Assembly (NCBI GenBank): GCA_029844215.1
Contig: CM056718.1
Coordinates: forward strand, 84,122,764-84,186,763
Length of the DNA stretch: 64,000 nt
Reading direction: 5' to 3'
Source of the DNA: Przewalskia tangutica
Taxonomy: Eukaryota > Streptophyta > Magnoliopsida > Solanales > Solanaceae
Under the pieces are notes generated by a model, which saw nothing but the letters and a program-made list of their open reading frames with translations, ran no database searches and had not been told where the DNA came from. The position numbers and the translations under genes are program-made. Of this stretch, positions 34,515-45,931 are shown in pieces. The stretch's first letter is position 1. The number at the start of each line of letters is the position of its first letter.

Positions 34515-34800
34515 GAGCATGAAAATTGCGAGCCTAAGAATATTGATGACCGCTGAGACCTTAGATGTACAAGGTCTTCTCGGGTAGAAAGATTTATTAT
34601 AGACCCAGAATAAGAGTTAAGTGCGACGATGGGTCGGGTTGGGGGACCAATTGAGGGTCAACCCGCAACCCGGATTCGAGTGGGGTCAATTTGAGGTGGT
34701 CCCGCTATGTGATAGGGTCATGAGGGTGCAAGACCCAAGTTTAGTTAATCATTGTACGAGTTCGTGGACGCGTTCCACCAGAATCGGGTCGTGAGGGCCA
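34515..34800 (+). other. Non-coding block shared by pol-less elements (copy in C)
   Basis: Holds GAGACCTTAGATGTA near 34,555, then GGGTCGGGTTGGGGGACC and GGGTCAACCCG near 34,630-34,665, and later GAGTTCGTGGACGCGTTCCA. The same order of motifs lies at 47335-47700 in F and on the minus strand at about 59930-60310 in H. No long open frame is conserved among them. Confidence 0.75.
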
Positions 34801-35201
34801 AAAATGACCTTAAAGGGAATTGAATCTAGTGTTATAACCTTAAACGGATGGAAGTAGAAATTCCAAGGATGGAAAGACAGAAGCATAATGTGAGATTATG
34901 TACGTATACTGGAAAGGGTTCGGAGGTACGAGAAGAGTACGACGGGTAAGAAAGAGAGCGAACAAGTATTATAAGAGTAAAGTGTTATAGTATGCGAAAT
35001 GGAGGTACGAAGATAGTATCCTTTTAGACCGTGGATGGGAGTTAATAGTGATATTATACACTTTAGATTTAACTCTCGGTTGGCTTATGATTTATGTATA
35101 TGCGTGTGTGATACATTAGGGCCATATGTGGCATGATTGGTTTCATAGGGTGTAGTTCCAAGGAGACTATACCTATATCTGTTTAGATTGAACCTAGTAT
35201 G

Positions 35202-35236
35202 AACATTCGGGACGAATGTTTCTAAGGAGGGAAGGA
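35202..35236 (+). promoter_or_regulatory. Hairpin and polypurine tract of element C
   Basis: AACATTCG-GGA-CGAATGTT (35202-35220) then AAGGAGGGAAGGA, touching the 3' LTR at 35237. Confidence 0.88.
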
Positions 35237-36510
35237 TGTTACACCCCGTATTTCCGACAGTTGAGATAAGAACGTACGTAAGAAATTGGGAATTGAATTT
35301 TAGAAAGAATGAAAAATTCTGAAAATTTCTCCGAACCTTGTAAAGGAAAAGGGTTTATTAGTTGAATTTAATTCTCGAATTCGGCATTTGGGACTTTTAG
35401 AATTTATCGGAATTTTGGAATTTAAATTCGAAATTTGGTCATGTGGGACCACCCGAGAAATTTTGTATGTGTTGGGGAGTTTGGGAAGGCAAAACGCAGA
35501 ACAAAAAAATACCAAAACGTGTATGAACAGTGAAAACCCGTCCATGAACAGTGTTGTTCGATGAACAGTGTTCGGAAAAACGCCATTTCCGGCCAAACCG
35601 AGAATCGTAGGCGAGACATGTACCAAAAGCTTCGTCCGTCGAGCCGTCAAATCCATACCAACCGCCACCGCCGATTCTCCGGAATCGCCGGCAATTTCAG
35701 ATCGGTTTCGTCCATCGCTCATCCATCTTCCCGCTCGGTTTTTCGATTTCCGGCCAACCGAGGTACAATCGACGGAGTGGAGTATACCATCGAACAACCA
35801 TCTCCTTGCCGTCATTTCCATGTAAACCAGACCTCGATTCTTGCTCAAACTCGTCGTCGACGGTCGATCTTCGCGAAACCCTGGTCGCCGACGAGCATTT
35901 TTCCGCCACCACGGTAGGGTCGTGATGCGTGGCTAGTGTAGAAACATTCAGGATGGAAAGGCTGACATTTTGGAACCATCCACGACCTCCAATTCAACCC
36001 AGATCGTCGGGTCGACCAAATCATATTTTCCGATCGGAAGTTGGAAAATTTCGATCGATTTCGGTACAGTTGAGGGCTAAGGCTTATACCGTTGTGTTCA
36101 TATTGATCTTAGCTACGTTTTGCAACCAATCCCGAGCCTCAATTCTCAGTATTTCGGAATCCGCCATTGACGCCGCCTTGAGCTCGCCGTGGCAGTGCCG
36201 CCAGACCGCGCCAGACCTCCAAAAATTGATTTTCCTCCATTAATTCATCCACGCAATAACAATTCGATGAATTCACTTCCAACGGATCAAAAATGGATTT
36301 TTTCGACGGACAATTCCGGCGACGGGTAGCGGCGCAGTGGGAATTCTGCCACCAATGGAGGTAGTTCAGGCTGCTTAACCACACAGAAATATTCCACAGT
36401 ACTCTCAGGTAGTCCGGACAACAATTTCCAATCACCGGCGTTGTCTACTTAGCGTGTGGATTAGCCGAAGAGGTATGTGAACTTCTTACTTCTTTTGACA
36501 TGATTTTGAT

Positions 36511-36880
36511 AAGTCTAGAGGACTGGAATTATTTTGGTAAGTCTAGGTGACTTGAATTATGTGATAAGTCTAGGTGACTTGAATTATGTGATAAGTCTAG
36601 GTGACTTGAATTATGTGATAATTCTATGTGACTTGATTCTTGGAAGTAAGTAAATTGATTTTGAAAGTTGGTGTAATTTGGTTATATGAAGTATAAGTGA
36701 ATTGATTTTGAAGTACATGATACCTGATTTTGAAAGTATATAATACTTTACTTTAAAAGTATAGAATACTTGAGTTGGAAAGTAAGGATTTCTGATTTGC
36801 AAAGTATAGATTACTTGATTTGAAAAGTATAGATTACTTGATTTGAAAAGTATAGAATACTTGATTTGGAAAGTATTGGT
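36511..36880 (+). repeat. Two short tandem expansions in LTR C
   Basis: About four units close to AAGTCTAGGTGACTTGAATT plus ATGTGAT (36511-36645), then about four units close to GAAAAGTATAGATTACTTGA plus TTT (36776-36880). Neither is present at the matching place in LTR D. Confidence 0.8.
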
Positions 36881-37342
36881 TCTTGAACTATTCTAAAGTT
36901 AAGAAACTTGATATTCTAAGTTAAGAAACTTGAAGTATTTTGAAAGTTATGTAATTCGATTTGAAAGTATAAGTCTCTTGGTTATAAAAGGAATGAATTT
37001 GTCTAAGACATAAAGAGTTATAACGGCTTTATGGGAAGTTGGTTATAACAACTTTATGGAAGATTCAAAAGAATGGTTTTCTTCAGTAATGTAAGCAAAG
37101 AAATGATTTGAAATAAAGAAGGGCAAATTGTTTTAAAGGTACCAATTGCTTAGGGTTTTAAAGAAAGAAGTCACTTGATTTAGAAGCCGGTAAATGTATT
37201 TCTAAAAGGTATTGTGACTTGTCTTGAAAAGTAGATATGACTTGATACTACGGTTGTTAGTATCTTGGAAGTATTATTTGAAAAAGAGTCATTTTTAAAA
37301 GGAGTAGAGGTACGTAGCATGTTGGGTTAAATTCCCGGATTT

Positions 37343-37935
37343 TATATGACTTTACCGCGTCCCAGGATTGGGCCGGGCAGTATACCTTTATGGGCAGACT
37401 ATATGACTTTACCACGTCCCAGGATTGGGCGGGCGATACCTTTATGGGCGGACTATATGACTTTACCGCGTCCCGAGTTGGGCCGGCAAGATACCTTTAT
37501 GGGCGGACTATATGACTTTACCGCGTCCCAGATTGGGCCGGCGATACCTTTATGGGCGCACTATATGACTTTACCGCGTCGAGATTGGGCGGGCAAGATA
37601 CCTTATGGGCAGACTATATGACCTTACGCATCCCGAGTTGGGCCGGCGGTATACCTTTATGGGATGGACTATGTGACCTTACCGCGTCCCGAGATTGGGC
37701 GGGCGAGATACCTTATGGATGTACTATGTGACCTTACCGTCCCGGATTGGGCCGGCGGTATACCTTTATGGACAGACTATGTGACCATACGCGTCGAGAT
37801 TGGGCCAGCAAGATATCTTTATGGGAAGACTATGTGACCTTACGCGTCGAGATGGCGGGCAAGATACCCTATGGGCGCACTATGTGACTTTATCGCGTCC
37901 CATTGGGTGGGCGTTATATCGTCCCTCCATAAAGG
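37343..37935 (+). repeat. Tandem repeat, about 54-57 bp x 10 plus a partial, in LTR C
   Basis: Units start TATATGACTTTACCGCGTCC and end TTTATGGGCAGAC. Ten units can be counted, with a broken eleventh. LTR D has six and a partial. Unit-to-unit changes are concentrated at the CCCAGG, GGCCGGGCAG and GGGCAG positions. The periodic frame 37346-37621 is a by-product. Confidence 0.9.
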
Positions 37936-38451
37936 GCGGTTTATGTTAGGCAAGGTAAGTAAGTTATATGGTAATGAACTTGACGATTTTTCCTAAGTAT
38001 GCGTAAGAAAGTGACTATAACTTTTATTGAAAAATGGGAAAAGATAATAAGGTACAGTTAAGTTCACGGGATGGTAATGACACGGTAGGATCCGTATGTA
38101 CCCTTTTATACTTGCCCTGTCATTATTTTGTACAGCTTATGATTTGTTTATCGTACCTTATTTTCCGCTCCATATTCGCAATTTTTGTTATCGACCCCAT
38201 CGGGGCTGCGTTCATGTCCGCAGGTTTAGGTACACAGTTGTGGATCCGCGAGCTTAGGATCCTGGTTCAAAGATTTGAGATGGCTCCAATGTTCCGAGCT
38301 TGTCGTCATGGTTATGTATATTCGAAGTGCACGGGGCCTTGTCGTCATAGTATTGTCCAAATCTTAGAGGTCCGTATTCATCCGTAATTTGGGTGGCTAG
38401 AGTTGTTTTTACATTGTTAAACAGTGTAGACCCTTTCGGGTAATTTTTATG

Positions 38452-40659
38452 TTATGGCAGCCTTATCGGCTTGGCCTTAGTTAAAAAAAAAGTGTTATTT
38501 ATCTTCCGTAGTTTTTTTTTATGTTGTATGAATAGAAGGGTGCCCAGGTAGGTCACCAGTCGCGGCCCGGGGTCGGGTCGTGACACTCCATTACTATCAG
38601 AACTAATCAAACGAATCCCAAGGCTCGCTAGCTGATGTAACTCGCGGACCATGCCCCTTTTCTCTGGCTGCACACCTGACAGACTACCCATCGATCTGCG
38701 ACTAAGGGCATCTGCAACTACATTGGCCTTCGCTGGGTGGTATAGGATATCGACATCGTAATAGTTAAGCAGCTCCAACCACCGTCTCTGCCGCAAGTTC
38801 AGTTCCCTCTGGCTGAAGATATACTGGAGACTCTTGTGGTCTGTGTAAATATCCACATGAACTCCATATAAATAATGTCTCCAGATCTTCAAGGCATGAA
38901 TCACTGCTGCCAACTCTAAGTCATGTGTGGGATATTTCTTCTCATGCTTCCTGAGCTGTCGAGATGCGTAAGCTATAACTTTGCCGTGTTGCATCAGTAT
39001 GCACCCAAGCCCGACACCCGACGCATCACAATAAACCACATATCCGTCTAAACCCTCTGGAAGAGTAAGGACTGGGGCGGTCGTCAATTTATCCTTCAGT
39101 AACTGGAAGCTCTCCTCACAAGTATCCGTCCACCGGAACATAATTGCTTTCTGAGTCAGCCTAGTCAAAGGTGCTGATATCGAATCGAATTGCGCCACAA
39201 ACCTACGATAATAACCCGCCAGCCATAAGAAGATGCGCACCTCCGTCGGAGTAGTAGGTCTCGGCCAAGTCTTGACCGCCTCAATCTTCGCCGTATCAAC
39301 CTGAACACCGTCGGCCCCGATAATGTGCCCCAAGAATACCATTGACGCCAACCAAAACTCACACTTGGAGAACTTGGCGTACAACTGCCGGCTCCGGAGG
39401 ACTCCAAGTACCATCCTCAAATGATCTGCATGCTCCTGCTCTGTGCGAGAATAAACCAGGATGTCATCAATGAATACTATAACAAACGTATCCAAAAATG
39501 GCTTGAACACCCGGTTCATCAAATCCATAAATACCGTTGGAGCGTTAGTCAAACCAAAAGACATCACCCTGAACTCATAATGCCCATATCGGGTCCTGAA
39601 TGCAGTCTTCGGGATATCTGCCTCTCTAACTCGCACCTGATGATAACCGGACCGCAGGTCTATCTTGGAGAAACACCTCGCACCCTGCAACTGGTCAAAC
39701 AAATATTCAATCCTGGGGAGGGGGTATCTATTCTTGATGGTTACCTTATTCAGCTGCCTGTAATCAACACACATACGCAGCGTCCCATCCTTCTTCTTTA
39801 CAAATAACACTGGCGCTCCCCAGGGAGAAACACTTGGCCTGATAAAGCCTTTTTTTTCCAGCAAATCTTTCAGCTGGTCTTTCAATTCCCTCAACTCAGC
39901 AGGTGCCATCCTGTATGGCGGAATAGATATCGGTCGAGTGTCTGACGACATATCAATGCAAAACTCAATCTCCCTCTCAGGAGGGATACCCGGAAGCTCG
40001 TCTGGGAATACGTCTGAAAACTCTCTAACAATCGGGCCGGCGAAGTGCGGTATCTCGGCCTCAGTATCGAATACCCGAACCATATGGTAGATATACCCCT
40101 TCCGCACCATCTTCCTAGCCTTGAGGTAAGAAATAAACCTACCCCTCGGCGACACAGTATTCCCCTTCCACTCGATAACCGGCTCACCAGGAAACTGGAA
40201 CCGTACCAATCTCTCTCTACAGTCCACATTGGCATAGCAAGACGCTAGCCAATCCATACCCATAATCACATCAAAATCCGTCATATCCAACTCTATCAAG
40301 TCGGCTAGAGTCTGACGACCGTATATAGTTACTGGGCAAGCCTTATATACCCGCTCGGCTACCACCGAATCACATACTGACGTAGCCACCTCAAAAGGTT
40401 TTATGGACTCGGGCTCTATCCCTATTCTACCGGAAATATGAGGAGATATATAGGACAAGGTAGAACCTGGATCTATCAAAACATATACATCACAGCATGA
40501 AACCAATAATGTACCTGTGACGACATCTGGTGACGCCTCCTGGTCCTGACGGCTGGACATAACATAAATGCGGTTCTGAGGACCGCTGGAACTGGGACCC
40601 CCATCATGTCCCCTGCCGCGGTCTGCTGGCCTGTGAACACCCTGCCCTCCGGGGCGCAT
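38452..40659 (-). pseudogene. J pol: open protease-RT-RNase H frame ending in LTR C
   Basis: A 735-codon open frame counted from the methionine at 40659. Protease motif LIDPGS is at residues 61-66. The pre-RT linker MDWLASCYANVDC is at 135-147. In the RT, KKKDGTLRM is at 288-296, KIDLRSGYHQ at 332-341 and FIDDILVYS at 396-404. In RNase H, catalytic candidates are D544 in YCDAS, E582 and D607 in TDHKS; VADALSRR is at 648-655. Residue 478 is W in FLWLAGYY, where relatives usually have G. From residue 692 on, the coding sequence comes from inserted LTR C, giving about 44 foreign residues; integrase is cut off. The frame continues upstream into gag except for one TAA. It is well kept compared with the alpha copies although J was the first to be interrupted. 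Confidence 0.93.
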
Positions 40660-40686
40660 AACCGTCGAAGACGAAGATCCAACAAC

Positions 40687-41906
40687 TTACCCTGTCGGCT
40701 GAACCATAACACTCCCGCCACCTCTGGTCGGACAATCTCTCTTCAAATGGCCCTGCTGGCCACAAGAGTAACAAGCTCCTAGAGGAACACGACACTCTCG
40801 CAGGTGAGACCTACCGTCGAGCACACCAAGATGTGGGTGGTCTCGATCGGTGACGGTCTCTGCCTCCCTGAAACCCCGAAGTCCTGGAGCCACGACTGCT
40901 CTGAATGACCGGCCGATCGGACCTCCCGCCGTAAATCGAGAAGGAGCACTCTGTCTTTGGTGAAATGTGGACCTAGTTCCTGCCGAAATTTGTCCGCCTC
41001 GAAAACTGCCCTGAGACCCTGCTGTCCTGGCCCTCTTGGGCTGGCCTGAGTCTAGCTGGTCCTCCCTCTCTTTGTCCTCTATCCCCTGCGCATACGCCTG
41101 CATCCTAGCAATATCCATACCTGGCTGAAGAGCCACCCCCAAGTATTCAATAATCATATGACGGTCTAGCCCCATCACATAGCGATGAACCCTGTCTGCC
41201 ATGTCAGCTACAATGGTGTGCGCATACCTGGCCAATGAGTCAAACTCCAGGCTGTACTCTCTGATAGTCCTCCCATTCTGCCTCAAGGTCAAGAATCTAT
41301 CCACGCGGGCTCTCCTCATCTCAGGAGGCAAGAAGTGATCCAGGAAGGCCTCTGTGAACTCCTCCCAAACAGCTGGAAGAGCACCCTCACCTCTAGACAA
41401 CTCCCATGACTCAAACCAGTTCAACGCAATATCGCGTAACCGGTAAGAGGCTAGCATGACGGACTCAGCCTCCGAGGCCCTAAGCACCTGCATAGTCCGC
41501 TGTAACTGCCGAACAAACTCCTGAGGATCCTCCTCGGATCTCGAACCATAGAACTCGGGTGGATGACAACCCAGGAAATCCCGAATCAGAACCGCTTCGG
41601 CTCTGGGTTGGTTGCCTGCTCCTGTCGGCGCTGCCCTGCTACTATGCTGGTCAATAACCGGATCTGCTCCCCGTAATCTCTATACTCAGCCCCTGGCTGT
41701 GGGACTGGAGGCTCAGGTACCGCGGTCTCAGTAGCCGCTGCTGCTGCCCCGAACTCCGCTGAGGCTGGCGACGTCGTGGAACTCGCCGCCCGAAACATCA
41801 TCTCAGGTAAAGACTGGGCCTGTGCCCTCGTGACCCTCCGCGTCCTACTAGCAGCTCCCTCAGCTGCCTTGCCCTTCTGGGCCGCGGTTGCCTTGCGTGG
41901 AGGCAT
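40687..41906 (-). pseudogene. J gag
   Basis: Starts MPPRKATAAQKGKAAEGAAS at 41906, a basic Ala-rich leader. The first frame ends at 41586 after PEPKRF. The next frame starts upstream of 41493 and carries FLGCHPPEFYG, EEDPQEFVRQLQ, ALNWFESWELSRGEGALPAV, LARYAHTIVADMADRVHRYV and a zinc knuckle CYSCGQQGHLKRDC (CX2CX4HX4C). It ends in QPTG and TAA at 40687-40689. One frameshift (around 41,595) breaks gag. The TAA is in frame with pol, nine codons before the pol methionine. Confidence 0.9.
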
Positions 41907-42113
41907 AACTGATACATAAAAGAAAATATCAGAGGGAGTTCAACCTATAACACAGCTCTATTGCACGATCTTAGAGTGAAAGAATGGAAACCAATCCTAA
42001 ATATCCTGCAGCCTCCTGATTATAGATGTGGTGCACAACACACCGATAATCAAGACTCTACTAGACACGGTCTGTAGACACTTTCCGAGGACTAACTGCT
42101 CTGATACCACTTT
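41907..42113 (-). mobile_element. J 5' leader with primer-binding site
   Basis: Untranslated leader from the LTR to gag. GCTCTGATACCA at 42098-42109 is the exact minus-strand initiator tRNA-Met site. Just upstream of the gag ATG the minus strand reads TATGTATCAG|TTATG, a plausible splice acceptor. Confidence 0.88.
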
Positions 42114-42391
42114 TGTCACGACCCGACCCCGGGGCCGCGACTGGTGCCCTACCGGGGCACCCCGTTCAGGTATACATCAGAGAATAGCAGCGGAACATAC
42201 ATAACACATAAACCTGTAGATAGTAAACATCACTGGCTAGTAGACAAGGCCGCCTTCCATAGAATATACTTAACCAAAAGTAAAACAGTACAACTTTGTT
42301 CTTACAGCCCAAACCACAAACGTGACTACAGACCTCTAGGAAACAACTGTGGCGGGACAGGGCCCTGCCATACCCCTGAATGTACATAGTA
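42114..42391 (-). mobile_element. J 5' LTR, fragment
   Basis: The first 278 bp of the LTR in window order, from TGTCACGACCCGACCCCGGG. It is cut by element F at 42391/42392. Its end resembles beta LTRs (GGTAGGGCACC, CCGGGGTCGGGTCGTGACA), but the following 200 bp diverge, so I place it in a separate related family. TAGTA at 42387-42391 should be the left target duplication of F. Confidence 0.85.
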
Positions 42392-42891
42392 TGTTATACC
42401 CCGTAGTTCCAGGGTATATACGTGAGGATGTACGTATGAGAATACGACAGAAATTTTGGAAAGAAAGAAAGATGTGATTTTTCGACGGAAAAGTTTCCGG
42501 TTTTTGTGAAGAAAAAGGTTCGTTAATGGGAATTGGATTCCCAGATTTGGTATTTGGACTTCTTGGATTATATTAGAATTTTGAGATTTTATTTTCGGAA
42601 ATGGTCACGTGGGCCCACGAGAAATTTACTGATTTTGTAGGCCCGCTTTGTTTTGAGATTTCGATATTTTGGATATTTTCGAAGACGAAATATTTTGGAC
42701 GAATCGGGCGACACGTGTCACCCCATGTGGCACCTTGGCGAGTGGAGGGACAGTGGCTGGCAGCTTGTCATCGCCGAATGGCCTTGACACTTGGTAGCCC
42801 AAATCGTTGGCCATGTGGTGTGGTGGGACCCACACACACATGGCCCAATCTTGACCACACACCTTGCTTAGATCTTGGCCCTTGAATCCTC

Positions 42892-42899
42892 TATATATA
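42892..42899 (+). promoter_or_regulatory. TATA box of element F
   Basis: CTATATATACCCCC, about 500 bp into the LTR. The same box is at 48585-48592 in the 3' LTR fragment. Nearly 2.8 kb of LTR lies downstream. Confidence 0.68.
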
Positions 42900-44729
42900 C
42901 CCCCTTAGCTTGAAGAGTAAATTCATTCCACACTTAAGAGTTTTCCAAGCAAAATACTCCCTCCCTTCTACTTGTTCTCGTCCCCCTCCCACTTTGTGTA
43001 GTGAAATACTTTGTGTATTGTTGTAAAATCCCAAATACCTTGGCCTAGTATCCCTAGTAGTATTCCAAAGTTATTTCAAAACTAGGGGCCCGGAAATACT
43101 ACTTTATTCCAATAGTCGCAAAGTGAAACCCTAGAAAAATCTTCCTAGCTTGGTTGAAGGGTTAAGAGAAGTTGTTTAGAAACTTCTAAGGGTCGCTTGG
43201 AGCGGGTTGGAATGTAAGGAATTGGAGCTAAACGTTGCTCAGGATCGACTTATAATCTTGGATAATTTTGGGCTTATCGAGGTAATGATCTATGTCCCCC
43301 TATTGTAATTGGATATTACATATTGTAGTGATTTAGAATTGAGTATAAGAAATATTGGAAGGATGATTATAAAGTTGAACCGTATTTACATTGGATTGTA
43401 TTCTGATGAACTTGTGTAGTATTATTGTGAAGTAGAATTGTACACGTCAGGTTAGGCGTGTAACCTCTCCTTGGGAGTTGTTGGCACAGTAGTGGGCACG
43501 AGTAGAGGAGAGATTTATGTGGTTGCGGGGAGGTCTTTGCGAATTTTACGTAGAATAAGGAATCTTGCAGTTAGAATATTCTACGAAGAGATCTAGGAGT
43601 TGATAGGCATTTTGTGGCCTTTATAGGTTGCAGTACTACGAGTAGCGTATTCTACTTGAAGAGTGGAAAAGGCTAAGCGAGTTCTGATCGTGGAGCGTTT
43701 TTCTAATTGTCGATAATCGTCGCGAGGTATGTGAACCTCTTCCTATCTTTTCTAGCATGATTGTTGTGAACTATGTAGTACGGTAGACGTACATGTGCTA
43801 AGTGATTTGGTTGGTTTAAAACATAAGGTGTTATAATAGCTTTATGGGAAGTTAGTTATAACGACTTTATGTAGGTAAAAGAATGATTTATTGATTTTAG
43901 AAGTTAAGAGACTTGATCTTGAAAGATAAGAGACTTGACTTATAAATGACTTGATAGGAAATATTAAGGACTTGGTTTGCGTTAAACAGTTGTGAAACCG
44001 ATTTTATGAGAAATGGGTATTTGGTCTTTAAAAGGAACTTGTTTTCTAAAAGAAAAGAGACTTGAGGAATTGAAGAGTTTTTGGTTTAAAAGAGAGACAT
44101 GGTTTTGTCTTAAATTGGTTTAAAACATAAAGTGTTATAACAGCTTTATGGGAAGTTAGTTATAACGACTTTATGAAAGCAAAAGAATGGTTTTATCATT
44201 GGTTTTAAAATGGTAACTTGATTTAAGTATAGGTTACTTGTTTTGAAAAGAGTAAGTATTTGAGTTTTAAAGAGTATACCTGATGTTGTTTTAAAAGAAA
44301 GACACTTGGTTTAAAAAGTATAGAGTACTTAATTTTAAAAGTCTTGTAAAGGTTTTTACGAAAGTAAAGTAATTTGGTTTGAAAAGGAAATGTGTTTTTG
44401 ATACTACGAGTATTAGTATCTTTTACGTAAAAAGAGGTCTTTTTGAAAGAATGAAGTAGGTAATATTTTTGGGATTTGAAACCCGTATTGTTGACATAAA
44501 ATGAAAGTACCTTGAGTTGTGTGTAATTTTCCTACGTTTGCGTGTGATAGCCTTGTCGTGCTAGTATTGTAATTCTATACCACCGCGTCTCTCGATGGAG
44601 GGCCGGTCATGTTGTTCTTGATTGATGGACCTACTGACACGTTGGGTGGCCCACGGGTATGGTTCCATTAGGATTATTATTCCATGGACTAGCTCTCCAT
44701 GAGGTTTCTTGATTCGACTTGGTATCCGT

Positions 44730-45045
44730 AGTTGGCTCGTACTTGCCCGAAGTCGTGGCTGTTTGACAGTATCCGTAGTTGGCCTTCGTACTTGCCGTTC
44801 ATTTTTGTGAAGTCTCGTGATTCCGACGGTATCGGTAGTTAGTCTTCGTACTTTGCCCGACGGTGCGTGCGCAGCTTGGTATCCGTAGTTGGCTTTCGTA
44901 CTTGCCTGGGTCGACCGTGGTTTGGTTATATAGATTTGTTGGTGCGGCTTTGGTATCGGTAGTTGGCTTTCGTACTTGCCGGTCGATTGATGATGCGGCT
45001 TGGTATCCGTAGTTAGCCTTCGTACTTGCCGTCACGGTTTTATGA
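44730..45045 (+). repeat. Six-unit imperfect tandem repeat in LTR F
   Basis: A core close to GGTATCCGTAGTTGGCTTTC then GTACTTGCC recurs six times with spacers of unequal length. It is the same repeat as 536-857 on the other strand in LTR E. Confidence 0.82.
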
Positions 45046-45736
45046 CTCGTGGGACTGGTGTTCATGTGTACTTCTTGGTGTGATTATATCATGCCGCGAT
45101 GAGGAAGGTATTCCACGCATGATTGATGTTGTGGGCGTGAGACCCATTGTTATATTTGAGTAATGACTTTGAGGGCATGTGTCCCTGACTTGACATGACT
45201 GTTTATATATTATGTACTGTAGTTTGGTTATCATACATGTCTCCTTCTTTATATAGACTACTATGATTTCATTTCTGATATTTTGATTTCACATACTTGG
45301 TACTTGTTATGCTTGACCTCGCCCTTGAAGTGCGTTCATCTGCGCAGTAGAGGTACATCGGTTGTGGATCCGCTCATAGGATCACAGATTCAGCGTTTTA
45401 GGAAGCTCCGTTTCTCCGAGGCTTATCTTTGGTATAGTCCACTGTCGGTGTAGATACTTGTACATTCGTGGTATGGCGAGAGCCCCGTCATAGTTATGGT
45501 TACATTCTTAGAGGTGCAGTAATCTTGTTGTGGCGGGGTTTGTAAAAGGATTTAACTGTCGATTTGATTTATATATATATATTTTCGAAGGTGACCGCTT
45601 TGGTTGCTTTGTTTATTATCATATCTCTTGTTTCATGTTTAAGTTTTTATTTCCGCTGGTTTTCTCTGATATTGTATCACTAGGGTGCCCAGGGTAAGGC
45701 ACTAGTCACGGGCCCGGGTTCGGGTCGTGACAAAAG

Positions 45737-45748
45737 TGGTATCAGAGC
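45737..45748 (+). other. Primer-binding site of element F
   Basis: TGGTATCAGAGC, exact, 4 nt after the LTR. Initiator tRNA-Met type. Confidence 0.93.
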
Positions 45749-45931
45749 AGTTAGTCCTCGGAAAGTGTCTTGCACCGTGTACAGTAGTCTTGATTATCGG
45801 TGTGTTGTACCACATCTATAATCGTGAGGCTACGAGACATTTAGGATTGGTTTCCATTCTTCTCACTCTGAGATCGTGCCTTAGAGCCGTGTTGTAAGTT
45901 GGACTCCTCGACGTATTATTTTATATCGCTT

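Larger units (their letters stand above)
33994..35236 (+). mobile_element. Interior of non-autonomous element C (no pol)
   Basis: Resumes the leader broken at 7281, then shows a gag-like start (ATGAGAAAGGCAGCAGTGA near 34,047; the 62-residue frame 34032-34220 contains MRKAAVTQEG). After about ten codons the similarity to gag stops. The rest is non-coding. It holds a block at about 34515-34800 shared with elements F and H, then the hairpin (35202-35220) and polypurine tract AAGGAGGGAAGGA. With 160 bp at 7122-7281 the whole interior is about 1.4 kb and has no protease, RT or integrase. Such a large-LTR derivative needs proteins in trans. Confidence 0.85.
35237..38585 (+). mobile_element. 3' LTR of element C (beta family, variant leader)
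   Basis: 3349 bp from TGTTACACCCCGTATTTCC to GGTCGGGTCGTGACA. The outer 250 bp at the left and the part from about 36,470 rightward match LTR D. The block 35,480-36,450 does not: it is GC-richer and carries ATGAACAGTG repeats near 35,523-35,575. Two small tandem expansions follow (36511-36645, about 27 bp units; 36776-36880, about 23 bp units), then the large repeat at 37343-37935. The donor-like AG|GTATGTGA is at about 36473. It ends inside the pol gene of J. Open frames at 35300-35917 are not supported as genes. Confidence 0.9.
42392..45732 (+). mobile_element. 5' LTR of element F (gamma1)
   Basis: 3341 bp from TGTTATACCCCGTAGTTCC to GGGTTCGGGTCGTGACA. A TATATATA box is at 42892-42899. Donor-like GAG|GTAATGATC is at about 43282 and GAG|GTATGTGA at 43727. 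The tandem repeat is at 44730-45045. It matches LTR E on the other strand. Confidence 0.92.

Noticed and set aside
35300..35917. Possible captured host exon in LTR C (frames of 182, 118 and 85 residues)
   Set aside because: Overlapping frames on both strands in GC-rich sequence, with no recognisable domain or splice structure. Kept only as an LTR segment of unknown origin.
44730..45045. CRISPR-like pattern of repeats and spacers
   Set aside because: Repeats are imperfect, spacers are uneven and the context is a plant LTR. There are no cas genes.
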